From: an uncultured Desulfuromonadales bacterium
GTDB lineage: Bacteria; Desulfobacterota; Desulfuromonadia; Desulfuromonadales; Geopsychrobacteraceae
DNA: 24,507 nucleotides
Direction of reading: 5' to 3'
NCBI GenBank assembly: GCA_947259685.1
Contig: CAMYNC010000076.1
Location: 1-24,507, forward strand
Below, piece by piece: positions 14,447-23,302 of this stretch (positions within the stretch are counted from its first letter, which is position 1; each line of letters starts with the position of its first letter). A program made the translations under genes and the position numbers. A model generated the notes under the pieces. It saw only the letters and a program-made list of their open reading frames with translations. It was not told the origin of the DNA and did not search any database.

Positions 14447-15787
14447 TTAAATGTTGTACAGCTTTATTTTCTCCCACAGGGTTTTTCTGCTGATGCCAAG
14501 GAGCTCAGCGGTTCTTGTCTTGTTGTCTTTGGCAGATTTCAGTGTTCTCTTGATATGTATCTTTTCCGCTTCGGCCACCGCTTCAGCCAAGGGAACAGTA
14601 GCTGTAATTTTCCCCCGTTGTTTTGCTACATGCTTAGGAAGTGAGTCAATTGTAATAACATCAGTCGATGCAAGGGCTACCAACCTTTCCAGGATATTTT
14701 TCAGCTCCCTGATATTGCCTGGATAGTCATATTCAAAAAAGGCCGTTACTACCTCGGAACTCAGTGTGACCTTTTTTCCAAAAGTACTGTTATAATCTGC
14801 CAGAAAAGAGTCAATAAGGAGAGGGATATCTTCCTTGCGTTCTCTGAGGGCGGGCAAGCGAATCGGGATAACATTCAGTCTATAATAGAGGTCTTCTCTG
14901 AAGTCCCCCTTCTGTACCTCCTCTTCGATATTCTTATTAGTCGCGGTAATAACCCTTACATCAACCTTTAACGTCTGGGAGCCGCCAAGCCTTTCAAAGG
15001 ACCCATCCTGCAGGACTCTAAGGAGCTTTGTCTGTACCCCCGCTGACAGGTCGCCTATTTCATCAAGAAAGATAGTCCCTTTGTCGGCCCGCTCAAATCT
15101 GCCTAGTTTTCTGCGGTCGGCCCCGGTGAATGCGCCTTTTTCGACGCCAAATAGCTCGCTTTCAATAAGATTTTCGGGCAAAGCTGCACAGTTTACCTTT
15201 ATAAAGGGCCCGTTCCTGCGATTGCTTTGATAATGGATTGTTGAGGCGAGCAGTTCTTTGCCGGTGCCGCTTTCGCCAAGAATGAAAACAGTGGAATCTA
15301 TTTTAGATACTTTGCCGATAAGGTCATACACATGATTCATTTCCGGACTGTCGCCGATAATGTTCGGAAAGTTGAAACATTTAGAGAGATTTTTTTTCAG
15401 GTTGATATTTTCCTCCCGAAGCTCACGTAACTCAAGCGCTCGGTCGATAATCAGGTTGAGTTCCTCCAGGGAGAAAGGCTTGGTGATATAATCGAATGCC
15501 CCTAGTTTCATAGCTTCGACCGCGTCCTTTATCGTCCCATAAGCGGTCATCATGAGGACCACGGCCCGGGGGTTTTTCCCCATAATTCTTTTAAGAATAT
15601 CTAGGCCGTTCATATCGGGCAGCATCACATCTGTAATGACCAGCGAGAAGTCATCTTCATCAAAAGCAGTTACTCCGTCATTACCAGTGGCACAGGCGAT
15701 CACCTCATGACCCTTCATGGTCAGAGAGTCGGAGAGGGTAACTCTCATAATCTTGTCATCCTCAATGATGAGCAGTTTATTTTTCAT
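14447..15787 (-). CDS. Sigma-54-dependent response regulator (NtrC family)
   Basis: A 446-residue activator. The receiver domain has acidic residues E9, D10 and D11, the phosphorylated D53 (LVITDVMLPDMNG), and K103 (YITKPFS). The AAA+ domain has Walker A GESGTGKE (171-178), the GAFTGA loop (218-223) that contacts sigma-54, and Walker B FLDEIGD (240-246). A Fis-type helix-turn-helix (TRTAELLGISRKTLWEKI) closes the protein. It should remodel sigma-54 polymerase when phosphorylated by its partner kinase. Its start overlaps the kinase stop by four bases. The best candidate target is the sigma-54 promoter at 19374-19389, with palindromes upstream as enhancers. Confidence 0.95.
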   Translation of the reverse strand: MKNKLLIIEDDKIMRVTLSDSLTMKGHEVIACATGNDGVTAFDEDDFSLVITDVMLPDMNGLDILKRIMGKNPRAVVLMMTAYGTIKDAVEAMKLGAFDYITKPFSLEELNLIIDRALELRELREENINLKKNLSKCFNFPNIIGDSPEMNHVYDLIGKVSKIDSTVFILGESGTGKELLASTIHYQSNRRNGPFIKVNCAALPENLIESELFGVEKGAFTGADRRKLGRFERADKGTIFLDEIGDLSAGVQTKLLRVLQDGSFERLGGSQTLKVDVRVITATNKNIEEEVQKGDFREDLYYRLNVIPIRLPALRERKEDIPLLIDSFLADYNSTFGKKVTLSSEVVTAFFEYDYPGNIRELKNILERLVALASTDVITIDSLPKHVAKQRGKITATVPLAEAVAEAEKIHIKRTLKSAKDNKTRTAELLGISRKTLWEKIKLYNI

Positions 15788-17421
15788 GTAATCACTCTGT
15801 CTAGCTTTACGCTAATAATTGTGCCCATATTTTTGTTCCTACGAGCGGTGATTTCACCATCATAGCTGTTCACAATTTCATAGGTCAGCCATAACCCGAG
15901 ACCGGTACCTTCACCAGGTGGTTTGGTTGTGTAAAACGGGTCAAAGATTTTATGGATGTTTTCCTGCTGAATTCCCTCTCCGGTGTCACAGACCTCTAAT
16001 AGGACTATTGACCCACGACAGTGAGCATTTATGGTCAGAGTTCCGCCGTTCGGCATCGCTTGCACTGCATTGATCATGAGGTTGATCAGAACCTGTTGCA
16101 AATCGTGAGGGTCGAGCTTGAGGACGACGCCGGCCTCAACGTCTTCCTTGTAGCTGACACCATTTTTTTTCAACATGTATTCAACAAACTCGTAGGCCTG
16201 CGCCAGAGCAAGTTTAACTTCTATGATCTGAGGTTCTTTCTCGCCCTTTCGCACCATCCACAACAACTTGCCCACCGTGCTTTCAATCCTGCTCAAACCG
16301 TCCTGTAACAGTTCGAGATACCGCTGCCTGAATTCCCGGTCTTCCCCTTTCTCTTCAAGCATATGGACACAATTAAACAAGCCGCCGAGGGGGTTGTTAA
16401 CCTCATGGGCGACCCCGGCGGCAAGGATTCCTAGGGAGGCAAGTTTTTCAGACTGGAGCAGCTTGTCGTGGGTTTTTTTGAGTTCAATATTTGCCTCGCG
16501 TATCCGATCAATCATTCGGTTAAAACTCTGGCAGAGGAGGGTTATCTCGTTGCTGCCTTCGATGTCGACCTTGACGTCAAGTATTCTCCCGTCAGCATTT
16601 TCTATGATTCCAACAAATTGGAGGAGTTTCTCGTGGGTGCTTTTAAGTTCGAGATTGGAAGAGCTTATCCGGTCAATCATCCTGTTGAAGCTCTGCCCGA
16701 GGCGGGCAATTTCATCGCTGCCGCTTTTGGTGATTACCCTTGCATCGAGTCTGTCCCCCCCAGCTCTTTCCATGGTTTGCGCGAGTTCCGTTATGGGCCT
16801 GATGAACCTTCTGCTTAGGAGAACTATGATTCCAAAACCGACGGCCAGCATCATGATGGTGATGATGGTCACCCCCAATATGGTCGTTCGCACTTCTTGT
16901 TCCAGGACTTTCAGCGAGACGGCAAATCGGAGCGTTCCCCAACGTTTTTTGCCAATGGAAAGCGGGGTGGCAAAATCAAGGGCGCCGGAATCAGTGTCAG
17001 GGTCATGGAAATTCTGGACCACGGTGGAGTCTGAGGAGAGGGCTTTGGTCGTTAGCGGGTCGTCATAGACGCGGCCATATTCATTGAAATCATTATGGGA
17101 AATGACCCTGCCGTTCTCATCAAATACGGCAATGTAAATCAAGTTGATCTCTTTTTTGCTGAATATCCCGGTTATATAATTGTCGATTAAACCTCCCTCT
17201 TCAACTAAACCAAGCCGTTCATAGATAAGATCATTCATGACCGGTATAGCAAGCGTCTCTGCCAAAAGCCTTCCCTGCCTCTCAATATCCCGGTACATGA
17301 TATTGCTTTCCCTCCTGGTGATTAACAGCCCCGTAACAATCATCAAAAAAATCACGGCGGAAAATGTCATAATGACAAACTTCCTCTGGAGAGAATGATG
17401 TTTCAAAGGCGCAGGCCTCAT
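15784..17421 (-). CDS. Membrane sensor histidine kinase with duplicated HAMP-type segments
   Basis: A 545-residue kinase and partner of the regulator encoded next. The first membrane segment is at about residues 17-37. A periplasmic sensor region follows, then a second membrane segment near 190-215 (ILGVTIITIMMLAVGFGII). Next come two HAMP-like segments, each ending QSFNRMIDRI. The H-box is AAGVAHEVNNP with phosphorylated H339. The ATPase domain has NLMINAVQAM, DTGEGI and GTGLGL. I prefer ATG 17421, which overlaps the preceding stop as ATGA; an upstream ATG at 17454 would overlap that gene by 37 bases. The periplasmic region could receive the signal from the PhnD-type protein encoded just upstream. 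Confidence 0.93.
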   Translation of the reverse strand: MRPAPLKHHSLQRKFVIMTFSAVIFLMIVTGLLITRRESNIMYRDIERQGRLLAETLAIPVMNDLIYERLGLVEEGGLIDNYITGIFSKKEINLIYIAVFDENGRVISHNDFNEYGRVYDDPLTTKALSSDSTVVQNFHDPDTDSGALDFATPLSIGKKRWGTLRFAVSLKVLEQEVRTTILGVTIITIMMLAVGFGIIVLLSRRFIRPITELAQTMERAGGDRLDARVITKSGSDEIARLGQSFNRMIDRISSSNLELKSTHEKLLQFVGIIENADGRILDVKVDIEGSNEITLLCQSFNRMIDRIREANIELKKTHDKLLQSEKLASLGILAAGVAHEVNNPLGGLFNCVHMLEEKGEDREFRQRYLELLQDGLSRIESTVGKLLWMVRKGEKEPQIIEVKLALAQAYEFVEYMLKKNGVSYKEDVEAGVVLKLDPHDLQQVLINLMINAVQAMPNGGTLTINAHCRGSIVLLEVCDTGEGIQQENIHKIFDPFYTTKPPGEGTGLGLWLTYEIVNSYDGEITARRNKNMGTIISVKLDRVIT

Positions 17422-19130
17422 AATTGTATTTTGGGATGGCAACCCAAGCCACATGATTTGGGTATGTCGTTAATCATTTTTCTGATATGTGCGTAGTCAA
17501 AGTCATCAGTCACTGTAAAGCCACCCATAAACTCAGGATCAATCTTTTGGAGAACTTTCCGGCCATACTCTGTCTTGTCCATGTCAAGCAGGGCGGCCTT
17601 AACCGTTTCCACTATGGTATAGGAAGTCTGCGGACTGATAACCAGGGGCCCGGTGGGTATCGGGCCTGATTTGGCGATAATCTGCAAGCCCAGAGGAAGG
17701 TATTTTTCCGCAACCGATTCTCTTACAGCGCCGGCATCATAGATCCCCTTTAAAACCCATCTGACAACCGTGTCGTGGTAGTTGAAGTTATTGAAATTGT
17801 TGAGTTCCTTCAAGTGGATGCCATGTTCTGCGAGAAGATATCTCGGGATAAGATTACCTGAGGTCGACTTCTGGGAAGCAAAAGCAAAGCTCTTGCCTTT
17901 AAGATCCGACAATTGCTTAATCGGACTGTCTTTCTTAGTGACAATAACACTATGGTAGAATGGTTCTCCTTTTCCAGTGATGCTCTTGAGCAGGGAGATT
18001 GCCTGGTAATCGTTTTTGGCGTGGAGATAGGTCAAAGGACCCAGAAAAGCCATGTTGATTTCTCCTTCACCCAGGGCCATAACGGTATCGTCATAGGTTT
18101 TCTGCAACACCAATTCAAAACTATAAGGGGTGTTTTCTGAGAGATAATCCATCAGAGGCTGGAATTTTTCGAAGGCAATTCGCGGATTGTCTTTGGGGAT
18201 GACGCCGAACCAAACAGTGTCGGACTGCGGTTCCGGAAAAATAACATCTGCAGTGGTGTTGAATTTTGTTACAAACGACTGCATCTCCCGCACAGAGTCG
18301 TAGTTGGTATCATCGGCCCCGACAAATTTTTCAATGAGCATGGAGTCAAGGATCTGTTTCCCCTCTGGGTCCTGGTGCATCCTCAATAATATCTCTTTGA
18401 TCCTCTCCTTGATAAATATAGGGGTCGCCGGCGTGGCCACCATTGGTGGAACGCCGAAATCTGGAGATTGCTCAATGATACGGACTTGCTTGACATAAGG
18501 GGATTGGTTTTTCTGCATGTAGTAGTAGATGAGGCTTTCAACCGCTGCCCCATCTACCTCTTTTTTGGCCACCAGTTCCACAGATTTGTCATGGCTGTAA
18601 CTGTAGAGATACTTACCAAAGAAGTCCTCGATCCGCTCTCCCTTCTTGGCCAGAAGATAAGAGGGATAGAGGCTGCCTGAATTCGATTTAGGATCGGTAA
18701 AGGCAAAACTGCTGCCCTTTAATTCTTCAAAACTCTGTATGTCGCTGTCCTTGTGGACGATTAAGAAAGACTTATAGAAGGGCTTCCCATTCAACTGCGG
18801 CGCGACAAGCAGTTCTGCACCGAACTTTCTTTTGTCTACCACATAGGGCGCCGAGCAGATAAAGGCGGCATCAACGCTCCCCTGTTCCAGCATTCTGTCC
18901 ATCTCGTCATAGGTCTTTCGGTATTCCATCTCCACCGATTGACCGATTTTTTCTGAAATATAATCAATAATATCCTGATAATAATCAACTGTGCCCACGG
19001 GTGTAATCATTGAAACAACACCAATCCTGAGGGGCCGCTGAATGGCCTGGGCACGGTCAAGGGATAAGGGAGTTAAAACGATAAGAAGGAGAAAGAAGAG
19101 AAGTACAATCCCGCCAAACATGCTTTTCAC
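17418..19130 (-). CDS. Exported protein of two fused PhnD-type binding domains
   Basis: A 570-residue protein. A signal peptide (residues 1 to about 29, ending RAQA) is followed by two periplasmic binding domains of the PhnD/phosphonate type, roughly 33-285 and 305-555. Each has the hallmarks PFYKSFLIVHKDS / PFYHSVIVTKKDS and LKGSSFAFTDPKSNSG / LKGKSFAFASQKSTSG. The ligand loop differs: domain 1 has AFICSAPYV with C92, and domain 2 has AFLGPLTYL. The tail SCGLGCH carries two more cysteines. Known single-domain relatives include AioX, which senses arsenite with a kinase-regulator pair. No permease genes are nearby, so sensing is likelier than transport. The start is GTG 19130 after AAGGGGTGG; an ATG three codons later is possible. 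Confidence 0.9.
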   Translation of the reverse strand: MKSMFGGIVLLFFLLLIVLTPLSLDRAQAIQRPLRIGVVSMITPVGTVDYYQDIIDYISEKIGQSVEMEYRKTYDEMDRMLEQGSVDAAFICSAPYVVDKRKFGAELLVAPQLNGKPFYKSFLIVHKDSDIQSFEELKGSSFAFTDPKSNSGSLYPSYLLAKKGERIEDFFGKYLYSYSHDKSVELVAKKEVDGAAVESLIYYYMQKNQSPYVKQVRIIEQSPDFGVPPMVATPATPIFIKERIKEILLRMHQDPEGKQILDSMLIEKFVGADDTNYDSVREMQSFVTKFNTTADVIFPEPQSDTVWFGVIPKDNPRIAFEKFQPLMDYLSENTPYSFELVLQKTYDDTVMALGEGEINMAFLGPLTYLHAKNDYQAISLLKSITGKGEPFYHSVIVTKKDSPIKQLSDLKGKSFAFASQKSTSGNLIPRYLLAEHGIHLKELNNFNNFNYHDTVVRWVLKGIYDAGAVRESVAEKYLPLGLQIIAKSGPIPTGPLVISPQTSYTIVETVKAALLDMDKTEYGRKVLQKIDPEFMGGFTVTDDFDYAHIRKMINDIPKSCGLGCHPKIQL

Positions 19131-19155
19131 GAAACCACCCCTTTCTCGGAAGAAG

Positions 19156-19173
19156 TGTTACATGAAAGTAACA
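19156..19173. promoter_or_regulatory. Palindromic operator-like site 1
   Basis: TGTTACATGAAAGTAACA matches site 2 at 15 of 18 positions, with the arms TGTTAC and GTAACA intact. It lies 26 bases upstream of the PhnD-type gene's start, where a bound protein could repress that operon. Confidence 0.65.
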
Positions 19174-19258
19174 ACTTTTTGCTTAAAAAGCACATAAGTT
19201 ACTGAATTAAAATGCTATATTTCAAAAAGCCCAGTGTCCTGATGAAGAACGATTGCAT

Positions 19259-19276
19259 TGTTACATCGATGTAACA
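19259..19276. promoter_or_regulatory. Palindromic operator/enhancer-like site 2 (perfect)
   Basis: TGTTACATCGATGTAACA is a perfect 18-bp palindrome. Its centre lies about 133 bases before the predicted sigma-54 transcription start, a usual enhancer distance for NtrC-type activators. Centre-to-centre spacing to site 1 is 103 bases. Confidence 0.7.
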
Positions 19277-19373
19277 CATATCGGACTTCATTGACAAAAA
19301 TATTTGATCAAAGCTTGGCATGTCTTAAAGTTTGTTCAATATATTCAGCAGGTTGTCTTCAGTCGGTTGGTCA

Positions 19374-19389
19374 TGGCATTTGATTTGCA
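19374..19389 (+). promoter_or_regulatory. Sigma-54 promoter (-24/-12) of the cytochrome operon
   Basis: TGGCATTTGATTTGCA has the invariant GG (19375-19376) and GC (19387-19388) separated by exactly ten bases, with good matches to TGGCAC and TTGCA. Transcription would start near 19400 on the plus strand. The adjacent sigma-54 activator gene strengthens the call. Confidence 0.8.
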
Positions 19390-19642
19390 AAGTTATTAAG
19401 CATTTCAGGGACATATACAAAAGTATAACTGCCAGCTATTGATATAGCAAAGTGTATTCCAAAGTTGCCGATGCCGATTAAAAATCAAGGGAAGCGTTCA
19501 CAGTCGCTGCATCTGAATATTTAAGAGTAAACAACATAGCCGACAATAGCCGATTACTCTGACTTTGCACATATAAGACACCTTAAAACGCTTACAGCCA
19601 GGAGATTGTTAAACCTTAATGCCCCTGAAAGGTTAAAATTTT

Positions 19643-20545
19643 ATGCAACAAAGGATAACCAGAAGGCAGGTATTGCAAAAAATTGCTGCCATTACGGGAG
19701 CTGGCGCAGGAGTCCTGTTACCCAGCCAATCACTGGCTTTCACCAAGCTCATCTCCAGATTCTTCCAAACTGAATTTAAAACCAAATATGAAGTGCCCCC
19801 TCCCTTACCGGGAGCCAAATTTGGTATGGCTATCGACTTGGGGCTGTGCATCGGTTGTAGACGTTGCTCATACGCCTGCAAAAGGGAAAACAGCGTTCCA
19901 GACACTATTTCCCCACCCTATATCATGCTGATGGAAATGGACCCGATTTCATTGCGCAAGGGGAGTGCCACCCTCGATGTGCATGGAAATGGAATGAAGA
20001 ACAGGCTCATGTATACCAAGCTTCGCAAGGACAAGGAGTACATGCCGATACAATGCAACCACTGCGAGGTCCCCCCGTGCGCCGAGGTTTGCCCCACCAA
20101 AGCCACCTATAAAGATAAAGATGGCATCGTCATGATCGATTATGACAAGTGCATCGGCTGTCGCTATTGCATGGTGGCGTGCCCCTACAACGCACGAAGA
20201 TTCAACTGGGCCGAGCCGAAGGTGGCGGCTGAAGATATAAATCCCTTAGTACCAGTGCGTTACCACGGCGTTGTCGAGAAATGCACCTTCTGCGTCCATC
20301 GCACCCGAAGGGGGCGGACCACCCGTTGCGTGGAAGCCTGTCCGAACAAGGTCAGGGTCTTCGGCAATCTGAACGATCCCGAAAGTAATATTTCAAAACT
20401 CATTGAAACTGAAAAAAATTTCCGGCTCAAGGAGGGGCTCAATACCGAGCCACAAATATGGTACCTGACGCAAACCAAGAAGAAGCCGATGCGCTGGTAC
20501 AAGCCGTTGCCCCCGCCAAAAATTATCAGAGGATTAAGGTCATGA
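19643..20545 (+). CDS. Tat-exported four-cluster Fe-S subunit (NrfC/PsrB/DmsB type)
   Basis: A 300-residue electron-transfer protein. Its N-terminus TRRQVLQKIAAITGAGAG is a Tat signal with twin Arg at 7-8. Sixteen cysteines in four groups bind four [4Fe-4S] clusters: C69/72/75/79, C138/141/146/150, C170/173/176/180 and C214/217/229/233. This is the pattern of Fe-S subunits that pair with NrfD-type membrane proteins, passing electrons between the quinone pool and periplasmic partners. No molybdopterin catalytic subunit lies next to it; cytochromes follow instead. GAAAGG lies about ten bases before the ATG. It is the first gene of the sigma-54 operon and its stop overlaps the next start (ATGA). 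Confidence 0.93.
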   Translation: MQQRITRRQVLQKIAAITGAGAGVLLPSQSLAFTKLISRFFQTEFKTKYEVPPPLPGAKFGMAIDLGLCIGCRRCSYACKRENSVPDTISPPYIMLMEMDPISLRKGSATLDVHGNGMKNRLMYTKLRKDKEYMPIQCNHCEVPPCAEVCPTKATYKDKDGIVMIDYDKCIGCRYCMVACPYNARRFNWAEPKVAAEDINPLVPVRYHGVVEKCTFCVHRTRRGRTTRCVEACPNKVRVFGNLNDPESNISKLIETEKNFRLKEGLNTEPQIWYLTQTKKKPMRWYKPLPPPKIIRGLRS

Positions 20546-21729
20546 TCGGCCTCAACCTGTCACCTGCCGACATCAAAAACCATTTGCTTGAAGTTTACAA
20601 GGCTACAGGTAAAGGGTTCTACATTTTCATTCTTATACTCATGCTCCCTATCGCCCTGGGGATGATCACCTGGGCCCAGACGATGATCGAAGGGCATTAT
20701 GGCAGCGGAATGAGTGATGTGGTGCCCTGGGGGGTGTTCATTGCCGCCTTAGCCTACTTCATAGGCGCCAGTGCCGGTGCCACCATTGTCGGCCTTCTGA
20801 TTTACGCTTTTGGCCGTACTGACTACAAACCTATTGGCGCCATGGCCATTCTCTTCGGCTTGGTCTGTATCTTCGGCGCCACCCAATTCGTCATGATGGA
20901 TGTGGGGGTTCCCTGGCGAGCCCTGAAGGTCCCCTGGATTCTCCATAATCCGACTTCAATGTTTATTATTTCCTCCACGAGTTATTTCGGTTTCATGATC
21001 ATTCTCACTGCCGAGCTTTACTTCTCGATAAAAGTGATCGGGACAAATCCGACTGAGTTTGACAAGAAAATGGCCAAATGGCTCGGCATTCTTGCAGTTC
21101 CATATGCCCTTTTCGTGGTGCACACTTTTACCGGCACCATATTCGGCGTTGTCAAAGCCAGGGAGATGTGGAACACCCCTCTCATACCGGTTCATTTCGT
21201 CTTATCAGCTTTGGCTTGCGGCTTTGCCGGCGTGGCACTGGTGACCGTCATCACCGCCAAGCTGGAGAAAAGAACAATTCTCACCGCCGCAACCTATAGT
21301 CATATGGGTCTTGTTCTGGCTGGTTTTATCACGGCGACCCTGTTTCTCGATTTTACCGATTATGTCGTCCTGCTCTACAGCCAGACTGCCGAAGGTGTCG
21401 AAACCTGGCACATCATAAGCCAAAGATACACCGGCCTGTTTATTCTCAATATTCTCGGACTGGTTGTCGCCGACGTTATCCTGCTGACCAAGAAGGGCAG
21501 AACGGAAAATGGCCTGTTAATTGCGACGACCCTCACAATGCTTGCCATCGGAGCGTATCGGATCATCCTGGTGTCCGTTGGTCAGCTCATTCCCCTCTAT
21601 CCACAATTGGGAGAGGTGCACTATGTGCCGAGCTGGCATGAAGTGGTTATGGGCGTAGGAATGATGGCGTTAATGGTTCTTCTTTACTCAGTGCTTGCTA
21701 AAGTTCTTCCCATCAGAAATAGCGTCTAG
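20542..21729 (+). CDS. NrfD/PsrC-family quinol-interacting membrane subunit
   Basis: A 395-residue polytopic inner-membrane protein with roughly ten hydrophobic segments, for example FYIFILILMLPIALGMITWA near the start and MGVGMMALMVLLYSVLA at the end. NrfD-type subunits bind menaquinol or ubiquinol without haem and hand electrons to the partner Fe-S protein. The DNA overlaps the Fe-S gene's end by four bases (ATGA at 20542-20545), which marks the start. The usual N-terminal helix with a TGSG-like turn is replaced by HYGSGMSDVVPWGVFIAALA, a good match to the conserved WGVFIA region. Topology cannot be fixed by eye. Confidence 0.92.
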   Translation: MIGLNLSPADIKNHLLEVYKATGKGFYIFILILMLPIALGMITWAQTMIEGHYGSGMSDVVPWGVFIAALAYFIGASAGATIVGLLIYAFGRTDYKPIGAMAILFGLVCIFGATQFVMMDVGVPWRALKVPWILHNPTSMFIISSTSYFGFMIILTAELYFSIKVIGTNPTEFDKKMAKWLGILAVPYALFVVHTFTGTIFGVVKAREMWNTPLIPVHFVLSALACGFAGVALVTVITAKLEKRTILTAATYSHMGLVLAGFITATLFLDFTDYVVLLYSQTAEGVETWHIISQRYTGLFILNILGLVVADVILLTKKGRTENGLLIATTLTMLAIGAYRIILVSVGQLIPLYPQLGEVHYVPSWHEVVMGVGMMALMVLLYSVLAKVLPIRNSV

Positions 21730-21813
21730 GGGCTGTGCGAAAGAGATTTTACATTGAGACAGATCGGTTGTTTAAGAGGCTGATCGGTAAGTTTAAATCC
21801 CTCGGAGGAGAAG

Positions 21814-23295
21814 ATGAGTAAAAATTCAATGAAAAGCTTTATGGCAGGTCTTTTATGCATTCTTCTCCTGGCGGTCCTGGGGTGTTCACCATCAGAAGAA
21901 CGGAGACCGGCCTGGAAGAGCGGAGAAAAAGATCAGCCAGCCTTATTTACTGAAAACGAGCGTGAATATGTCGGTTCGGAAAAATGTAAGGAATGCCATT
22001 GGCGTGAGTATGATTCCTGGAAGCACACCCTGCATTCCAAGTTCATGCAGCTCCCCGACGAATTCACTGTCATGGGAGATTTTGAGGCAGACAATAAGTT
22101 GATCGTCACAGTGACAGACAAGGCTCCTATCCAGACAAGCACGGATACTAACGCCTCAATGAGTGTCGTTGACGACAAGCTGGTCGTTAACGTATCAAGT
22201 CAACTGCCGAGCCGGCCGCTGGGCAAGGAAATTAAGACCACAATGCGGAAAGAAGGCCAGAAATATTATGTCAATACCATTGGTCCCGACTGGAAGTTTC
22301 ATGATTATGAGGTCACTGCTGTTATCGGGATAAACAGGAGACAGAACTACCTGACAAAGTTCCCCAATGGCGAATTACACGTTCTTCCGATTGAATGGGA
22401 TCTTGAAGGTCAGAAATGGAACGATTATTTCGGGTTGGAGACGCATTTTCCCGGAGATGGCAGTTTCTGGAGCGACCGGGGCAGAATCTGGCAATACAAA
22501 TGTGGCAGCTGCCATGCTACGGGTATGAAAATTGATTATGACAAAACAACGGATTCATACGCCACAACAATGGTTGACATGGGCATAGGCTGCGAAGCCT
22601 GTCACGGCCCCGGCAGTCAGCACGTCCAGGCGGCCAGCACCTATTATGACTATGAAAAGGACACCATTGTCAATCCGGCAAAGCTGCCCTGGAGACTCAG
22701 GGCCATGGTTTGCGGGCAGTGCCATAACTGGGGCGCCAGCACGGCCAAAGTGGAACCGGCCAAGGAAGGTTTTCCGCAGAATTACGCCTATTCCTACGGC
22801 TATAAGGTCGGACAGCCTCTCTACCTTTATTACGACGAGACAGCGGAAACAGAAGAGATCCACCACCAGCAGTATAACGAGTGGTTGGATAGTCCGCACG
22901 CGGAAGCCGGTGTCATGTGTACTACCTGTCACAGCGTTCATGCGGAAGGCGGTCACAAGACCCAGCACAAGTCGCAGACCAAGCTCGCGGCAGACAACCT
23001 CTGCACCAGCTGCCATACCTCGCTGGAGAAAAAAGCGGCGCACCGTATCCATACTTTTGGCAGCTGTATTTCCTGTCATATGCCGAAATCAGCCGGCCAT
23101 GAGCACCGTCATTCATTTAAATTCATCTCTCCGGAGGAAAGTCTGAAAGCGGGAGGGGTGGATAAATTGATGAACTCCTGCAGCGGTTGCCACCACCACA
23201 AAGATTCTTCGCTCTTTGAACTCATTGAGTTTCTTGATGCAGCCAAAAAACAGGATATGCCCAAGCCCTTTTCCGCCCATAAAAAGGAAAGGTGA
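21814..23295 (+). CDS. Octahaem c-type cytochrome lipoprotein
   Basis: A 493-residue exported cytochrome. The signal peptide ends at a lipobox (LAVLGC), so the protein is likely lipid-anchored at the outer face of a membrane. Eight CxxCH haem sites start at C58, C230, C260, C300, C369, C397, C418 and C456. The first is separated from the rest by a haem-free, beta-rich stretch of about 170 residues (DEFTVMGDFEADNKLIVTVT), which may be a docking or substrate domain. Many additional His residues could act as distal ligands. GGAGGAG precedes the ATG. It should accept electrons from the Fe-S/NrfD module. A reductase activity cannot be excluded. Confidence 0.93.
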   Translation: MSKNSMKSFMAGLLCILLLAVLGCSPSEERRPAWKSGEKDQPALFTENEREYVGSEKCKECHWREYDSWKHTLHSKFMQLPDEFTVMGDFEADNKLIVTVTDKAPIQTSTDTNASMSVVDDKLVVNVSSQLPSRPLGKEIKTTMRKEGQKYYVNTIGPDWKFHDYEVTAVIGINRRQNYLTKFPNGELHVLPIEWDLEGQKWNDYFGLETHFPGDGSFWSDRGRIWQYKCGSCHATGMKIDYDKTTDSYATTMVDMGIGCEACHGPGSQHVQAASTYYDYEKDTIVNPAKLPWRLRAMVCGQCHNWGASTAKVEPAKEGFPQNYAYSYGYKVGQPLYLYYDETAETEEIHHQQYNEWLDSPHAEAGVMCTTCHSVHAEGGHKTQHKSQTKLAADNLCTSCHTSLEKKAAHRIHTFGSCISCHMPKSAGHEHRHSFKFISPEESLKAGGVDKLMNSCSGCHHHKDSSLFELIEFLDAAKKQDMPKPFSAHKKER

Positions 23296-23302
23296 GGAGG
23301 CG

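Larger units (their letters stand above)
19131..19642. promoter_or_regulatory. Divergent control region of the sensor and cytochrome operons
   Basis: 512 bases without a gene between two divergent operons. It holds two related palindromes (19156-19173, 19259-19276) and a sigma-54 promoter (19374-19389). The region from about 19400 to 19642 would be an unusually long leader of the cytochrome operon, with no strong hairpin visible. For the minus strand no clear sigma-70 promoter could be chosen. Confidence 0.6.

Noticed and set aside
16268..17068. 266-codon plus-strand frame opposite the histidine kinase
   Set aside because: Low-complexity Ser/Leu/Arg composition, no start signal, and the kinase on the other strand is unambiguous.
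17418..19130. Phosphonate or phosphate ABC-transporter binding protein
   Set aside because: No ATPase or permease gene is adjacent. The gene overlaps a histidine kinase, and two fused domains are not usual for a transporter.
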